64,000 nucleotides of DNA from Apostichopus japonicus. Taxonomy: Eukaryota; Echinodermata; Holothuroidea; Aspidochirotida; Stichopodidae. A program made the position numbers and the translations under genes. Under the pieces are notes generated by a model, which did not search any database, had not been told where the DNA came from, and saw only the letters and a program-made list of their open reading frames with translations. Positions 9,130-21,976 of this stretch are shown piece by piece. The stretch lies in the NCBI RefSeq assembly GCF_037975245.1, contig NC_092563.1:16773094-16837093 (forward strand). The letters run 5' to 3'. Positions within the stretch are counted from its first letter, which is position 1. Every line of letters begins with the position of its first letter.

Positions 9130-11778
9130 AATGAGACTTAAAGTAGTAACAATTGTGAATACAGAAAAGGTTTGGTTTTTGAGTAGTGAGTTGTTACGAC
9201 TTTGTATTTCAAGGGGAGGTCTTCAATCAAAGGGTCGTTCTCGAGGTTGTTTTTGTATAACTTGGTGTTGAATTCTTCAAGTCGGGTGAAAGTAGATTTT
9301 GTGTTTCTTGCACGGAGAACGTACAAGGTAGCAATATAGGGAGGGATTTTGAGTGCGAGTCGATAAGCTGTGGTGTGGATTCTGTTTAAAATTTGTTTAT
9401 TGGGATTAAAGATGGTAAGCAGGGAGATGCTCCCGTAACTGAGAATCGGTTTTACTTTGGATTTATAGATTTGGATAATGGTTTTCGGAGGGAAGTTATA
9501 TTTGTGTGAGAGGATTTGAATGGATTTAAGTTAGGACCAGCAGCGTCCTGCAGTTCTGTTATAATGTAGATTAAACGATAATTTGCTATCGAAAGTGGTA
9601 CCAAGGAAGGTTGCATTAGGAGTAGCAGTGATTGAGGTGTTGAAATATTAATTTTGGAAATATGGTGTTGGTATTTTGAGTTTATTATGGAGAAATTGGC
9701 TAAGTTAGATTTTGAGGGATTTATTTTTGTTCTCCACATCGAGCACCAATTTTCGAGATGTGTAATTGCTTTTTTAATATTTAGTTCCGTCATATAGATT
9801 TTTTTACTGGTGCTCCAAATGGCTATGTCGTCAGTGTACTGTCTATAGTTGCATTTAGATAGGGGGAATGTTCAAATCATTAACAAATAGGGTGTAGGGG
9901 AGGGGGCTGAGAACAGTGCCCTGTGGAGTACCTGCACGAAGCGGAATAGGTTTTGATTGTTGGTTTTTGTAGCATAATTTTGCATTGCGCTCACTAAGGA
10001 AAGAGGAAAGTTAAGTAGTTAAATTCTTATGCCGTTGTGCCAAGTTTTGTCGAACGCCTTTTCGGCATCAAGGAAGAGGGCAGTGGTATCATGTTTTGTT
10101 ATGAAGCCGATGCGAATTTCTTCGGAAAGGCGGAAAGTTTGGTTTATTGTAGATTTGTGTGCACGGAATTAGCCTGATTGGTACGGGCAAAGTGATTATT
10201 TTGCTCTAGGTGGGTTCTGGTGCAGCTTTCTATAATTCTTTCGAAAATCTTACCTAAGGCTGGCAGGAGACTAATTGGTTGATAGTTTTGCATTTTGGTG
10301 TGTCTTTACTTAGTTTCGGTATTAAAATCATTTTGGCGGATTTCCACAGGGTTTGGAAATAAGGAGTTTGTTTAATAATGGGAAAATATGAGAATTAATG
10401 AATATCGGAGGCCGACGGAGGGGAATCTTTTAGCATTAGGTCATTTATGTTGTCATGACCAGGGGAGGAGGCATTTTTGCATACTTAGTGGCAGTATACC
10501 AATTGTTTACATCTATTTCTTTGAGTAGAGGGATGTTTTTGTTGAGACATCCTTATAAGTCGGGGATAAAGCTGGTTGCATTACAGATAATTGTACGGTC
10601 TATTTCGTGTTGGAATCTGTTATCGTATGGAGGGCCATCTAAGATATTGAATACAGTTTTCAAGTACGATTCAATAAGCTTTATTTGGTCTTAAGTTTTT
10701 GTGATCAGGTTACCTACTTTATCTCTAAGGCATGGGTCTGTATTACTTGTGTTTGGGGTTGTTATGGGTTTATGATATTTTTAAAATTTTTTCCAAAAGT
10801 GTTTTGGGTTTTTGTCATTAATGATTGAATCGCATTTGTTTTGGACTCGGTTTTGGCCGACCGCCGATATTTGTCTATTTGTTTTTTAAGTTGGTTAATT
10901 TGGGTTTTTAGAGTTGGATCTGGGGAGATCATATAGGTTCTATGTAGGCGACGTCTGAGTTAATTAGTGTAAGAATATTCCTATTTAGTTTTCGGTTTCT
11001 GTTTTGTTTTTAAGGGGCAGTGTTTTTTGAAGGTATTGAAGATATGTTGGGCAATGCTGTCACTATATATGCAGATATAATTAGCTTGTCGTTGTGGTAA
11101 TTGGGGATAGTGTTGTTTGTTACGAGTTCCTTTTAGCTCAAAAAGGAGTGGAAAATGGTCACTGATTAGGTCATCTTCTAGGATTTGAATAGAATGAGTT
11201 TTAGTTGCAGGTGGTTTGAGGTTATGGCGTAGTCAAGTAGTTCAGTATTATTGTTTATTGGGTTTATCCTAGTTTTGGTATTTTGGTTAATTATTGTTAA
11301 GTTGTGTTTATCACATATTTCTTAGAGGGATATGCCATTTTCAGATATTTTGGTGCTACCAAAAATGATGTGGTGGGTATTTAGATCTCCTAGTAGTATT
11401 GTATTTTTTTAGAACTTTGTTTTATTGTGGATATGGGCTCATTTGGGGACTATAAAAGCCAATAATGTGGAGAGGTTTATTGTCTCTTTCCAGTACAATT
11501 TCAATTGTTTGTTTGGGTTGGGTTTGGGAGGAGGGTGGCTTTGAGGATATTTTTTTTTCAGCAATAAGTACTCCTCCCATAGACCGAGAGATATCGTGTC
11601 TGAAAGTTTGGTAACCAGGGATGCTAAGGTGGGAATTTGTATTTAGTTTAGTTTCGTTTAACGAAATGATATCCGGGCAGTGGTTGGTGAATATACTAAG
11701 TAGGAGGCTTAATTTTGGAAGGATACTGCTGATGTTTAGGTGGAGGAACCTGACCGAAGGAAGGAGTGTGCTTGTCAT
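9130..11778 (-). pseudogene. LINE ORF2 (endonuclease + reverse transcriptase)
   Basis: ORF2 nicks the target and copies the element RNA. The frame starting at 11778 has FLHLNISSILPK and LNETKL, typical of the APE-type endonuclease start. Reverse transcriptase landmarks follow in order in several frames: ALFLDAEKAFDKTWHNG (about 10090-10030), GTPQGTVLSPLPYTLFVNDL (about 9945-9885), and YTDD at 9838-9827, the catalytic YxDD box. The thumb region WCSMWRTKINPSKS lies near 9730. The tail (9326-9138) includes RLEEFNTKLYKNNLENDPL. Multiple frame changes make it a pseudogene. Confidence 0.8.
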
Positions 11779-11819
11779 GTAGGTGATTGAGGAGGGCCAA
11801 ATATTGAAAGTTGGTGGAG

Positions 11820-12858
11820 ATGTTCCATAATTACAGTTTCTGGGATTTTTAAGTTTAGGTGTTTTAGTGCTAACATGGTGGCGTGACTGGTAAGGTCGTC
11901 GGATTTAATATTACTGTCGGCTTTTTGGAAGGTATATTGTACTAAGTCAATTACGAAGGTTGCGATATAAAGTTTTTCTTCAGTGGCGATTTTATTTCTT
12001 ATTTCAATTTTAGGGGTTGATTTGGTTACATTCGCGTAGGTTCTTTGTTCTTGTTGTTTGTAATTAGCTTCAGTTTTAGCTTCTTTAAATTTTGGGCATC
12101 CTTTGTAAAGGGCGGCATGAGTCCCTGATCAATTGGCACATTTTGTGTTTTCTTTTGGTTTGGGACAGTCTTCAACTCTGTGGTTTTCGCCACATCTGAG
12201 ACATCTGGTTTGATTTTTGCAAGTATGCTGGGTGTGTCCAAAAAGTTGACATTTGAAACATTGAGTGATTTGGGAGGGGGGGGGGGGGGTTCGTGGTATT
12301 CTTCTGTTTTGTGTTTATAGTATCCTAAGTAGAAACCTTGTTTGATTAGGGATTGTTGAGGCTCTTGTTCTTCAAACATTATTTTTACTTTCCAAGTTGG
12401 ATTGTTTGTGGCATGACTAATGAGTCTTTAAGTTGTATTGGGGGTGTATTCTTGGTCTTTGAGTTCCTGTTCAATATCTTTGATTTGAATCTCAGGGTTT
12501 ATGCCACAGGGTTCTATGGAGAAGTTTCTTTGTCTTACTTTTTGGGGGATTCTTGGTTTGGGGTTGCCTAGTTTAGTCCATGGTTTCAGGAGGATATTTG
12601 CAGATTTAGGGTCATGGGGGTGATTAGGATGATGTTACTACGAAGACGGTTTATATTTGAGATCATGGCATTTGGTTTTTCTTCATTGATTAGTTTAGCA
12701 AGTGTTATTGTGTTTTTTGATAGTTCTGGTAAGATTCCTGATACAGTGATTGTTTGAGCGGACTTTTTGGTGGTTGGTTTGGAGTTAGGAGATGGGTTTA
12801 TTTCAACGGAGTTTGGACTTTGTCTTTTTCTGCTATTTTTGTACAGGGATCCAGTCAT
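11820..12858 (-). pseudogene. LINE ORF1 (gag-like, zinc knuckles)
   Basis: ORF1 products of Jockey-type elements bind RNA. The N-terminal frame begins at 12858. Farther along (about 12262-12100) another frame reads CFKCQLFGHTQHTC and then CLRCGENHRVEDC, two CCHC-type knuckles, followed by a third partly preserved one ending near GCP. The knuckles are out of frame with both flanking open frames, which shows frameshifts. A run of 14 G at 12276-12289 lies just before the knuckles and may be one of the slips. Confidence 0.75.
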
Positions 12859-12950
12859 TAATGTCTATGCCAAAATCAGAGAGGTTTAGGTTTTCGACTA
12901 GGGGGGCGGTTATACTGTAGGTGGGTAAGGGGTTGTCATATTGGCAAAAC

Positions 12951-13269
12951 AGCCCCTCCGTACAGGTTTTAAATGGCTTCTATACAATGAAATTGATCAT
13001 AGACTTCACTTACCAGAAAGAATTAGTCTCCAGCCTAAGACGGCAGACGGAAAGAATAGGAGCTCCTTTTGAAGAGACACACTATGAATCGAAAGTGTAC
13101 TCGGAAGCGTTGTGTTGGTATCCAAGGACGCGTACGTTTTGTAAATGGCGGGTAAGTAATAGAGTGAAGGATGATGGGGTGGCGCTATGTCAAAAAGCTA
13201 ACTGCTGACAAACATAATCCTCAGATCCCTAATGAAAGGAGAGGAATGCAAAAGAAATTAGCCAATTTT
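12951..13269. other. No recognised gene
   Basis: A 95-residue frame (12921-13208, +) overlaps this stretch. Another plus frame reads FKWLLYNEIDHRLHLPERIS and ends in a GGTAAGTA-like donor near 13150. I do not recognise either, and an exon here is possible but unsupported. Confidence 0.3.
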
Positions 13270-13950
13270 CTTCAAAGTAAGTCTCGTACATTTAGCACTA
13301 AACATTAAACACTAATAAGCAACTAATTCTAACAAAGTTTAGGCTATGATTAAAACTTTACTGGTGGAAACATAAGAAAATATATATTAAATTTTTAGGA
13401 ACCTTTCCTTCTTATGATTAACCTTGACTGTATATTGCAGCTTTCCAGCTTAGCTGGTGTTTTACCATCAAATCAGCTCATCTTTGAGTATTCTGATCTT
13501 GACAACAATCAACTGTCTTTTTAATTTACCACAACCCAGACCACACTAATTGGCAACTCTTTCCAACAATCTAAGGCAACAATTATCGATTTAAGACAAC
13601 CAAATTACTAACTACAAAATGACTCAGGCACCAGGTCTCATCAATTTAGCACAAACAGACCACACTAGTTAGCAACTCATTCCACCAAACTAAGGCACAA
13701 TGTCTCTTTAATTTATCACGAAACAGACCACACCAAATACCGACTGGTTCCAACAGGCTAAGGCACAGTGTCTCGTAGGTTTAGCACAAAAACAGACAAC
13801 ACCAAATACCGACTGGTTCCAACAGGCTAAGGCACCGTGTCTCGTACATTAAGCACAAAAACAGACAACACCAAATACCGACTGCTTCCAACAGGCTAAG
13901 GCACCGGGTCTCCTACATTTAGCACTGATCTTGACAACAATCAACTGTTG
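13270..13950. repeat. 69-bp minisatellite
   Basis: The last three units have exact 69-base spacing (CGACTG at 13741, 13810, 13879). Each has ACACCAAATACCGACTG, CCAACAGGCTAAGGCAC and TCTC(G/C)TA. Earlier units are more diverged, back to about 13500, and an isolated piece lies near 13280. The array is bracketed by a direct repeat, GATCTTGACAACAATCAACT, at about 13497 and 13927. Confidence 0.8.
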
Positions 13951-16744
13951 AGAGGACAAGACTGATGTTCATGATACTGGCTCACACTGATGTTTCCCTT
14001 GAATCTTACTTTTTCTCCAATTTCTGTTAAATCACCTTGAGATAACATTTCCAGATCTCTCTGCAGAGGACAGGCTTGAAGGATCTTCTCATTTTTGGTG
14101 GAGTTTATGATCTTTCAACCACTTGTTCTAAACCTGATCCAGCTTCATTACAGACATCCATGACTCAAAATTTTCCTGACATTTTCTTCATCTTCTTCTT
14201 TCACCTGAGACAGTACTGTAAAAGATAAGATTTCATATATTGGAAAGCAGATACTGTAGACATTGCAACTAGACTCATTTTTATCCACTCCCTCCCTTCC
14301 TCCCTCCCCCTGACTACCTAAACAACCCTGACTGCTGCCTCATTGATATAACTACTGTATGTATAAACAAATGTACATCATTGTGGTTTAACGGCAGAAA
14401 TAAACGAAACAAATACCAGAGCTTAAATATTTCTGTGTTACTATAGTAAACTGCATATCCAAACGGATACATTACAGAATCTTCAATGTCTCAGAACTCC
14501 AGCAGGATGTTAGTCTGTTCATAGAGTCTTCTTGTGAATCAGTGTGGCCAATGCAATGCTGTAAAGACAAATATAAAAGCAATATGTATATATATACCTA
14601 CAGTATGGTGTGAAATAAATTTTAGTAATTTTTTTAGTAGTTTTACATAAGATCATCTTCCAGTTTGCGTATGCAGATACCTTTCCGATGAAAGTTTACA
14701 AACATGAATAAACTGTACCTCTTTTTGTTACTAAGTGCCTGTTTATTTTTAATACTTGCAATATATGACTTATTAATGAACCTTACTAGACATTACTATC
14801 AAACCTACATATGGAGTACTTCACAAACTGCCAAAACTTCCTTTGATGTACATTGTTCACTATAACAGTCAAGCCAATAGTAAGGAATGAATTGAACACA
14901 ATTTTGAGAACATTTCATCAGCCAAACAAGTTTTTGAGAGCATGTACTAGTTTAAACAAACTTAGCAAGCACATTCATGAAGAACTGGAAAATTGAAAAA
15001 TTTCTGAAATAAACATCATTCTTGAAACAAGAAACTTGACAAGTGAAATAAGGACCGACACTTAAGCTACAACATGTACACTTAGCAGAGATCAAAACTG
15101 GCTTTTCGGCCTTACACGTGTACCAACAACATATTGGTATATTCATGGTAAACCCTCATGTGCTTCCATGACTTCTAGCACCTGCGTAATAATATTCTAT
15201 ATCAACAAGGACAGAGATACTATATATTGTACTTATCTCTCAATACTCTTAATATGTGTTTACCATGAGCTGTGTTCCTCACAACTTAATCAATGTTTTC
15301 AAATTAAAAACCAAATTAAAGACAATTACTCAACAATGAGAGGTCGACTTAGCAAAGTTTGAATTCAGTTTAATAATAATCAAAGTTTCAGTGAAACAGT
15401 TCTGTTGACTATAAAATCATGCCTTAAGGCATCAAAAGAAGTCTATGATCTGATAAAGATATGCCAAGAGTTGGACCAATACTGTTAAGCCTAGCTTCAG
15501 GTCAAAATTATGCTAGTTGATCAAATTAATATATACATGTATATCAATTTAGTTGCCTACGCTAGGTAACATCTGCTTGCATGGAGAGTTTTCTCCATAC
15601 TTGAACCATCACCAACATCAGTTAGACCACAGAGCTAGGCCTAAGTGCTTGAGAATTTCATTTTACAAAGTACCGTTGCTTGTATAACAAGCCTAGGATA
15701 AGTTAGTTTGTCCTGATCTCTATCTAACCTCCGCTTTGGTAATGCTAGCCTAGGTTTTCCCATTTTCATTTGGTGGTAGGCCTAGCTGGGGCCATTTGTT
15801 CCCTCCCCTAACACATTATTTTCCTCCCACTAAAAAGTTGAGTAACTTACTTTCCCTTCACCATAGGGGAGTCAAGTACGATGTCATGGGAGTTAACTAA
15901 GGTTTTTCATGGGAGGCATATTGGCTAGACTATGTGGAAAGAATAGATGTTGTAAGTGGAATAACTGTAGGGAAAGATTTAAGGGAGAAAGGTGTCATGT
16001 TTCCTTGTTTAGGTATATGAGTTCTTTAAGCAATCAAGTAGAACACAGTCGACGTAAAGTATTAACAAATAACATGTTATAATTTATTATATTATTATTA
16101 TAGAAAGTTGTGATAGTATGAAGGAAAATAGAGAATGTGGTCAGGTACCTTACTGTACTTGTGTAACTGTTCAGTGATTGAAAGATGAAAAGTGTTTGTG
16201 AATAGGCCCGTTTGTTTGTATGCGAACATGGGGTAATTAACATGCGTGGAATCCATATTGGTTATGGGTTGTATGGCATTCATTGTGGGAATGAAACATA
16301 GAAACTTTAGCTTATAGTATAAGTATTGCCTTCCTTGGATCCTCCCCTAAAATTGTTATTTTCCCATTTACCAGTTTCTTCAATTACTACAAGTGTCTCT
16401 TTGAAATATGATCCTTTCTTTCACCAAACTCTCTTAAATCACAAGATACATTTACTACGTACAGTTGCTTCACTACCTAAATGAATTCTTTCCACAGCCA
16501 AGCTGTCTTTCTTTTCTCCCCTGAAAAACCGTTTGTTTTAACCCGATAAAAATAATTTAATATCTAACAGGAGCCGGCCTGTCATGATGGGAAAAAAAAG
16601 CAATGAGAGAGAGCTTTCATCCTAAGCTAATTTGTCCGGTTGCAAGTTAGTCTCTTGAGAATGTGCTACTGTTAAGTGCTAGATGGCATAGCCTAGGCTA
16701 TGGTAGGCTACTCTGGTAGGAATTTAAAGACAATTAATTACAAA
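13951..16744. other. No recognised gene
   Basis: AT-rich sequence with only short chance frames. The part from about 15600 on is scattered with TAGGCCTAG/CCTAGGCT words like those at 41120-41680. Two minus-strand acceptor-like sites (before 14563 and 14219) have short open continuations that I could not assign. Confidence 0.4.
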
Positions 16745-17015
16745 GTGGCTATTCTTACGACTAGTCGTAAGAAAAATTTGTAAATAAGGATGCGCAGTTG
16801 CTTTAACATGGCTATTTTTACGACTAGGAGTACTATTTTTACGACTAGGAGTAACAATAATTTCCGGTTAGGGTTAAGATTAGGGTTAGGGCTAGTGTTT
16901 AGGGTTACCCCTACTACATGCGCAGTTGCTTTATTTACTTTACTGCGCTTGAATTCGCCGATGTTGTAAGAATAGTTTATAAATTATTGTTACAACTAGT
17001 CGTAAGAACAGCCAC
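16745..17015. mobile_element. MITE-like inverted-repeat element with telomere-like core
   Basis: Left end GTGGCTATTCTTACGACTAG; right end, reverse complemented, GTGGCTGTTCTTACGACTAG. The element is 271 bp and non-coding. Its left terminal region contains a perfect 22-base palindrome at 16752-16773 centred on ACTAGT. The centre (about 16866-16910) has TTAGGG words in a degenerate run, and GCGCAGTTGCTTTA appears twice. No target duplication was evident. Confidence 0.65.
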
Positions 17016-17539
17016 GGCCAATTAAGTTAGGACTACTCTTACTGTACTAGGCTAGCCTTAACCAGAAAGTAATTAGGCCCAACCAGCTAGGTCTAGTATT
17101 TTGTCGGGAGATATAAAGTGACTTACTTTACTTACGTAAATTGTCTAGTGAATATCATAGTAGGCCTAGCCTAGGCCTAGGTTAGCATTCCAACTTACTA
17201 TAGACGCCAGTGCCTACGTGAGCTAGCCTATCGTTAGGCCTAAGCGATACTATTATATGATTGGCTAGCCTAATTTCTCACGCTCGCTGACTCAAACAAT
17301 GTGAAGTACTAACTTGCTCCACAAAACTAATGAACAACCTTCGCCATTCAAATTCGTTGGCGGTTACTACCCGTACAGAATAGGCTACAAATTACAATTA
17401 CGTATGAATTGTTAGCCAACAGCTGCCAGGAAGCGAACTGCTCGTGCAAGTTTTCATGAGCTTTATATACAGATCATAATTCGCGCTCCTTAGCTTAAAC
17501 TTTGACCGAATGAGTAACTGCTACCTATTCAGTTACCAT

Positions 17540-17728
17540 ATGAACTCTAATGACTATGTAGAAGGGTACTATAATGCATCTTGCCCGTTCCAAATAGTTC
17601 TTGACCAACTAAAATAACCACTACTTCATCAGTTCTTAAATTAATGTACCGGGACCTGAAAAAGTTAGGCCCTAATCAAGACTAGCAAGCCTTGGACCAC
17701 CTAACCAATGGGTCATATGAATTCTTAG
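17540..17728 (+). repeat. Satellite monomer, left of the nested insertion
   Basis: One monomer of the ~180-bp satellite that resumes at 24584. Shared words include GTAGAAGGGTAC, ATAATGC, CTTGCCCG, CAAGCCTTGGACCACC and CCAATGGGTCATATGAATTC. It stops at the target duplication ATTCTTAG (17721-17728). Confidence 0.8.
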
Positions 17729-18427
17729 CATGGGCGTCAGCAGGTTTCAGAAAGTGAGGGGGACACTATACTATATAAGCGGAGCGCCACCATTGCATGG
17801 TTGGCGCGTAGCGTACCAGAAAATTTTGGGTACATAAGACCCCCTAGATCGCAGGAGACGGCCTTCCTGAGTCGTTTTAAGTTACATCAGATCCAGATCT
17901 GTGAGGAGAAATTTTGTCTCACAAAACTAAATTCCGACAGAAAGTACTGGTAGAAAGATGCCGTTCTGACACCAAGGGAGACGAATTACACAGCGTCCAT
18001 CTCAAACGAAATATTGAAAAAGTGGCGCCGTCACCTCCGGGATGAGTGGAGTGGTATATATAATACATGCATGTAGGTGCGAGAGTTGTTATATGCCCAG
18101 GTACTTTAATAATAATAATCAGAAAAAGGCACCGCGCGCAGAGCGTGTGTAGCGCCTAGCCGGTGTGACAGTACAGAGTGTCCCCTGTACAAAGTGTCTC
18201 CGCGGACACTTTGTACCAGCATATTTAGTCCGGTCGGACATTATCTGCTGAAAATTGTGTCCCACCCTCACAGCAAATATAGTCCCACCGGACGAAATGT
18301 CCTGGTACAGAATGTCCGCAAATACTTCATAGCATATTTTGTCCCGCATAAAATTTAAGCATTTCGACATTCAAAAGGCAATTGAGTTCATTATATCAAT
18401 AATTAGAGCAGATGCATACATATTTAG

Positions 18428-18898
18428 ATGTTAGAGGAAATACAACGGCAACTACATTGCGTTCATAGTCATCTTTACAGAGGGAGAGATAGTATAAACC
18501 TAACTTCCTCCCCAACGGAGGGCGGGTACGGGATAGGGAATGCAACAGCTACAACAAAAAATGATAATTGCAGAGGTAAAATATTACGAACTTTAGGAGT
18601 CCAAACTTCATTGTTGCCGTATTTCCCTAACACACAGTGGGTAAGTTTTGGCAAGTATGGTAACTGTACTTCATGGGTCTACGAGAGTTGCCTAGCCAAT
18701 ATGAAATTTCATCCGTGCGTAAAGCTCATTATAGGACGGGAACCGAGGGTGTTTTCAAGTTACATCCTAAACGAAATCGGCAACGCTGTATACAAAACTC
18801 AGGCCCATGCACATAATTTTGAGTGCAAGGATAAGGGGGGGGGGGGGAGTTGGGATGGTAAGTTATCGAATTTGTGTCCTGGGGAGGGGTCTTCTTAA
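18428..18898 (+). CDS. Unrecognised open frame inside the Ginger element
   Basis: An ATG-initiated frame of 156 residues on the strand opposite to the transposase. It has no motif I recognise, no signal peptide and no membrane segment. The end runs into a stretch encoded by 13 G. It could be chance or an accessory element gene. Confidence 0.15.
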   Translation: MLEEIQRQLHCVHSHLYRGRDSINLTSSPTEGGYGIGNATATTKNDNCRGKILRTLGVQTSLLPYFPNTQWVSFGKYGNCTSWVYESCLANMKFHPCVKLIIGREPRVFSSYILNEIGNAVYKTQAHAHNFECKDKGGGGSWDGKLSNLCPGEGSS

Positions 18899-20019
18899 GT
18901 CTGTGACCTATCTGTGATGAGTTCCAAAATATTTTTGTTTGCTAATAACAACCATGAAGTAGCTGGAAGATACTTCTCTGACCTTGAAAATGTCAACACT
19001 GCCCCAACCCTCTCCGTATGGGCTTGACACCTATTTATTGACTTTCATTACTACTTTATTGTTTACTTTTTTACCCTTCTTTATTTTTGTCACTCAATCG
19101 TCGAGTCAAGGTTTTCTCCCTCTCAACAGGGTGGAAGGCTATTTCCCCACCCCTGCCCCCTAAGCCCGTTGTGATGGCCATGCGCGAAGCAAATCTTCAT
19201 TTGTATAGACAAATGGCATTCCAGGCAATTCCAGTGATAAAGGTTCGTTGTTTCTTATTATGAATGTTTCTTATTGGACAAAAGTGGTTCAAATTAGAAA
19301 AGATATATTAGAATGATATCCTCTTCAAAAGAGCTGCAAAACATACAGGAAACAAAACAAAGCCAAACAAGGGAAAGAATAAAGCAAATAGGACAGAGCA
19401 GGATGCAATATGCTAGATTTTTTGTCTCATCATGTTTCTCACACTTTAAATATGTCATTCTTGTAGAGAAAAGTTTGTTCAAAGAAAGTTAATATAGTAA
19501 AAATCAAAACATGAAATTGGATGATAGTCATGCACAAACACAATATTCTGAATCTATATCAGACTGGGCAAAGAGTGAAAAAATGATTATACATGGGATC
19601 AGGGAGCCAGGAGCCGAGGGGGGGGGGGGCGCTGTCTGTACATACTATTTTTAAAATGGCATCCTATATCTTTTCATAGCATGGTTAACAATAAAGAATC
19701 TCAATAAATAGTATTGATAATATACTAACACATCATATATATTTAAGTGATATGGCCGGTGTGTATCGGTATATAGCATAACGAGTGGTGGTTGTGGAAT
19801 GAGAAAATGTCCCTCTGATGTTGTGTGCCCACCCTCACTTCCTACCCCCTGCATGGGGAAATTTAACTGGAATGATGACTCTCCCTTTGTAGCTCTGATG
19901 CAACTAAAGATAATCCATGCTTTCTAGAGCATCCTTCAAGCAGGGAGGTATTGCTTGATTAGAATGATATACTTCTGTCACTCTTCTTCAAACAATATGT
20001 ACTTGAAACTCTCATAATC

Positions 20020-20070
20020 CACATGAAGAACATCCTCTTTAGAGTTTGGTAAAAGACCTCAATAAAACCA
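20020..20070 (-). pseudogene. Ginger transposase, catalytic-Glu block (decayed)
   Basis: The minus strand reads GFIEVFYQTLKRMFF, resembling the GLVERFNQTLKRML block that carries the third catalytic residue (Glu) of the DDE triad. Sequence before it does not keep the HPQTN motif, and the block with the second Asp was not found between here and 21976. I read this as a degenerate remnant. Confidence 0.5.
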
Positions 20071-21976
20071 TGCAGAAGTTTCCCTATTAGAATTCCCCCT
20101 TTGAACTGCTTTCCACAAACAGTAGGATTACCTATAAAATGCTTTAATGTGCAACTTGATACCGTCAAAAGTTAAATCTTGATTGTAAATTACAAATAAA
20201 ATAGCTGATTCTCATGTATCCAACAGGTTTTTCGTTAAGACTTACACAGAAATCCATAACAGCAAAAGTTACAACAGGAAGCAGAATATGGTCGGTTATA
20301 TGTTTTACTATGAGAACTTATCTTGAACACAATTTCCAGAACCAAGAAACACGCCTTCGTATTTGTAATTTAATGAAGTAATGAGGTGATATAGAATTTC
20401 GAGCGTCACAACCCTTCACCTTGAACTGCAAATATATGGATTTCCACCGAACGACTGGCAGTGAAAAGTCAATGGCCTGACTTTGCTTAAACGTATAGCA
20501 GCCGACGAATTTTTCTCTCATGATATGTTAGAGTGAAAGACAAGATTATTGTCGGTAACAAGTTCACTGCCAAGAAAATCGTCTAGACATGTCTTCTGTT
20601 AACTTCATACATACTCCCTCCATTGGTGGTCAGAGATGAGATATCAGTACAACCAAATCTGTGCAAAATAAAAGTTGAAAGCAATATTATGAGTAGTGAA
20701 TGCCACACTGTAAGTCATATATAAAATCAATTTTCATCTTGAAAGGTTATGTGTAAGCTCCACTACAAAGATAATTAACATTCACCATATTGGTTAAGTG
20801 TAGACTGTATAGTGTACAACTGAACTATGCTTAGGCATTGAGTTAATTGGATGATCTTTTATTGTGACACCTACATGTTTATGGGATTACTGGCTCCATT
20901 TTTTTAATTGGAGATTGCATGTCATAATTTTGGCGCTATATTGTACAGTTCACTACCAAACCTGAAAAGTTTTAACCACATGAGCCAATACAACATTTGT
21001 GACATATTAATTAAATTTAATATCAGAAATTTATCAAATTAGATTAAGCTAGGATACAACAGAAGTTTGATGACTTTTGGTGCTCTATTGATGTATGTGT
21101 GCATGGTATGACTGTTTAATGCCGATCAAACATTAATTGTCCTGAATCAGGATCCATAGGGGTTCAAAACACCCTCTGTATGACACAAATGCAAAAACAA
21201 ATAATGCTAGCTAACCATTATTATGGTAAAATGTACTATTATACATCATTTTGCATCAAGAGACCTAAACATTGCCTTATTTTGCCAAAGAAAAAGGGGT
21301 CCCTCTCCCAGGTTTCAGGAAATATCCCCCACCACACACACAAACACATTTAGCAATTTTCCACAACGGACCTAACAGAGAAATGGTACCTCAGTTGATA
21401 CATTATCTCTCTTATCTTGTCGAAGTTCCTGTCAAAGCAGCCAAGTAGTAATAAGTTCACACTTTCTAAACAGAAAAGTTCCCTGTGGTTACAATATCAA
21501 ACTGTCCAACACCTTTTTGAAAAACAACACACAATAGGTGGTGTCTAGCTGTGGAATGTGGTCTTAATTATTTACTCATCATTTGTTTGAACAAATAAAC
21601 TGTGTCTGCTGCAGTGAAACATGTCCAGCCAAAATCACTTCTTGGGGATGTAAATCAAATGACGACAATTGTCAGGCTATATGCTACTTAAGAACCAGGT
21701 GTGGAAACTTTGCAAGTAAATATAGGAACAAAAACTACTTACATATAAACTTGTTAATGGGGACTTAACCTGCAAAGATTTACAGTACACTTTCTCGGTT
21801 CTCACCTACCTTCGTGACCTTTCAGTATGCTTAATACCTATTTGGAAATAAGTTATCCTCAAACACAGCATTCTGCCATGCACTACAAGTTATTTGCATG
21901 GTACAAATAACAGATATGATGCCATTCATATTGGAACTAACTACAGAAAATTATTCACTTTTTAAGACATGCTTAC

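Larger units (their letters stand above)
8928..12950 (-). mobile_element. Jockey-type LINE, nearly full length, decayed
   Basis: Read on the minus strand, the element has an ORF1 with gag-type zinc knuckles, then an apurinic-like endonuclease, a reverse transcriptase and the usual C-terminal tail. A run of T at about 8930-8938 on the plus strand would be its poly(A) tail. All parts are in the right order for a Jockey-superfamily retrotransposon, but the frames are interrupted repeatedly, so this copy is dead. It sits in the presumed SRP68 intron in the same orientation as that gene. The 5' boundary near 12950 is approximate and no target duplication was fixed. Confidence 0.8.

Noticed and set aside
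14120-14563. A possible two-exon minus-strand gene (acceptors TTGTCTTTACAG and CTTTTACAG)
   Set aside because: The open segments are short, the joined phase meets a stop quickly, and no family is recognisable.
16034-16283. Overlapping minus-strand frames of 61-69 residues
   Set aside because: Low-complexity AT-rich translation, no motif, no splice support.
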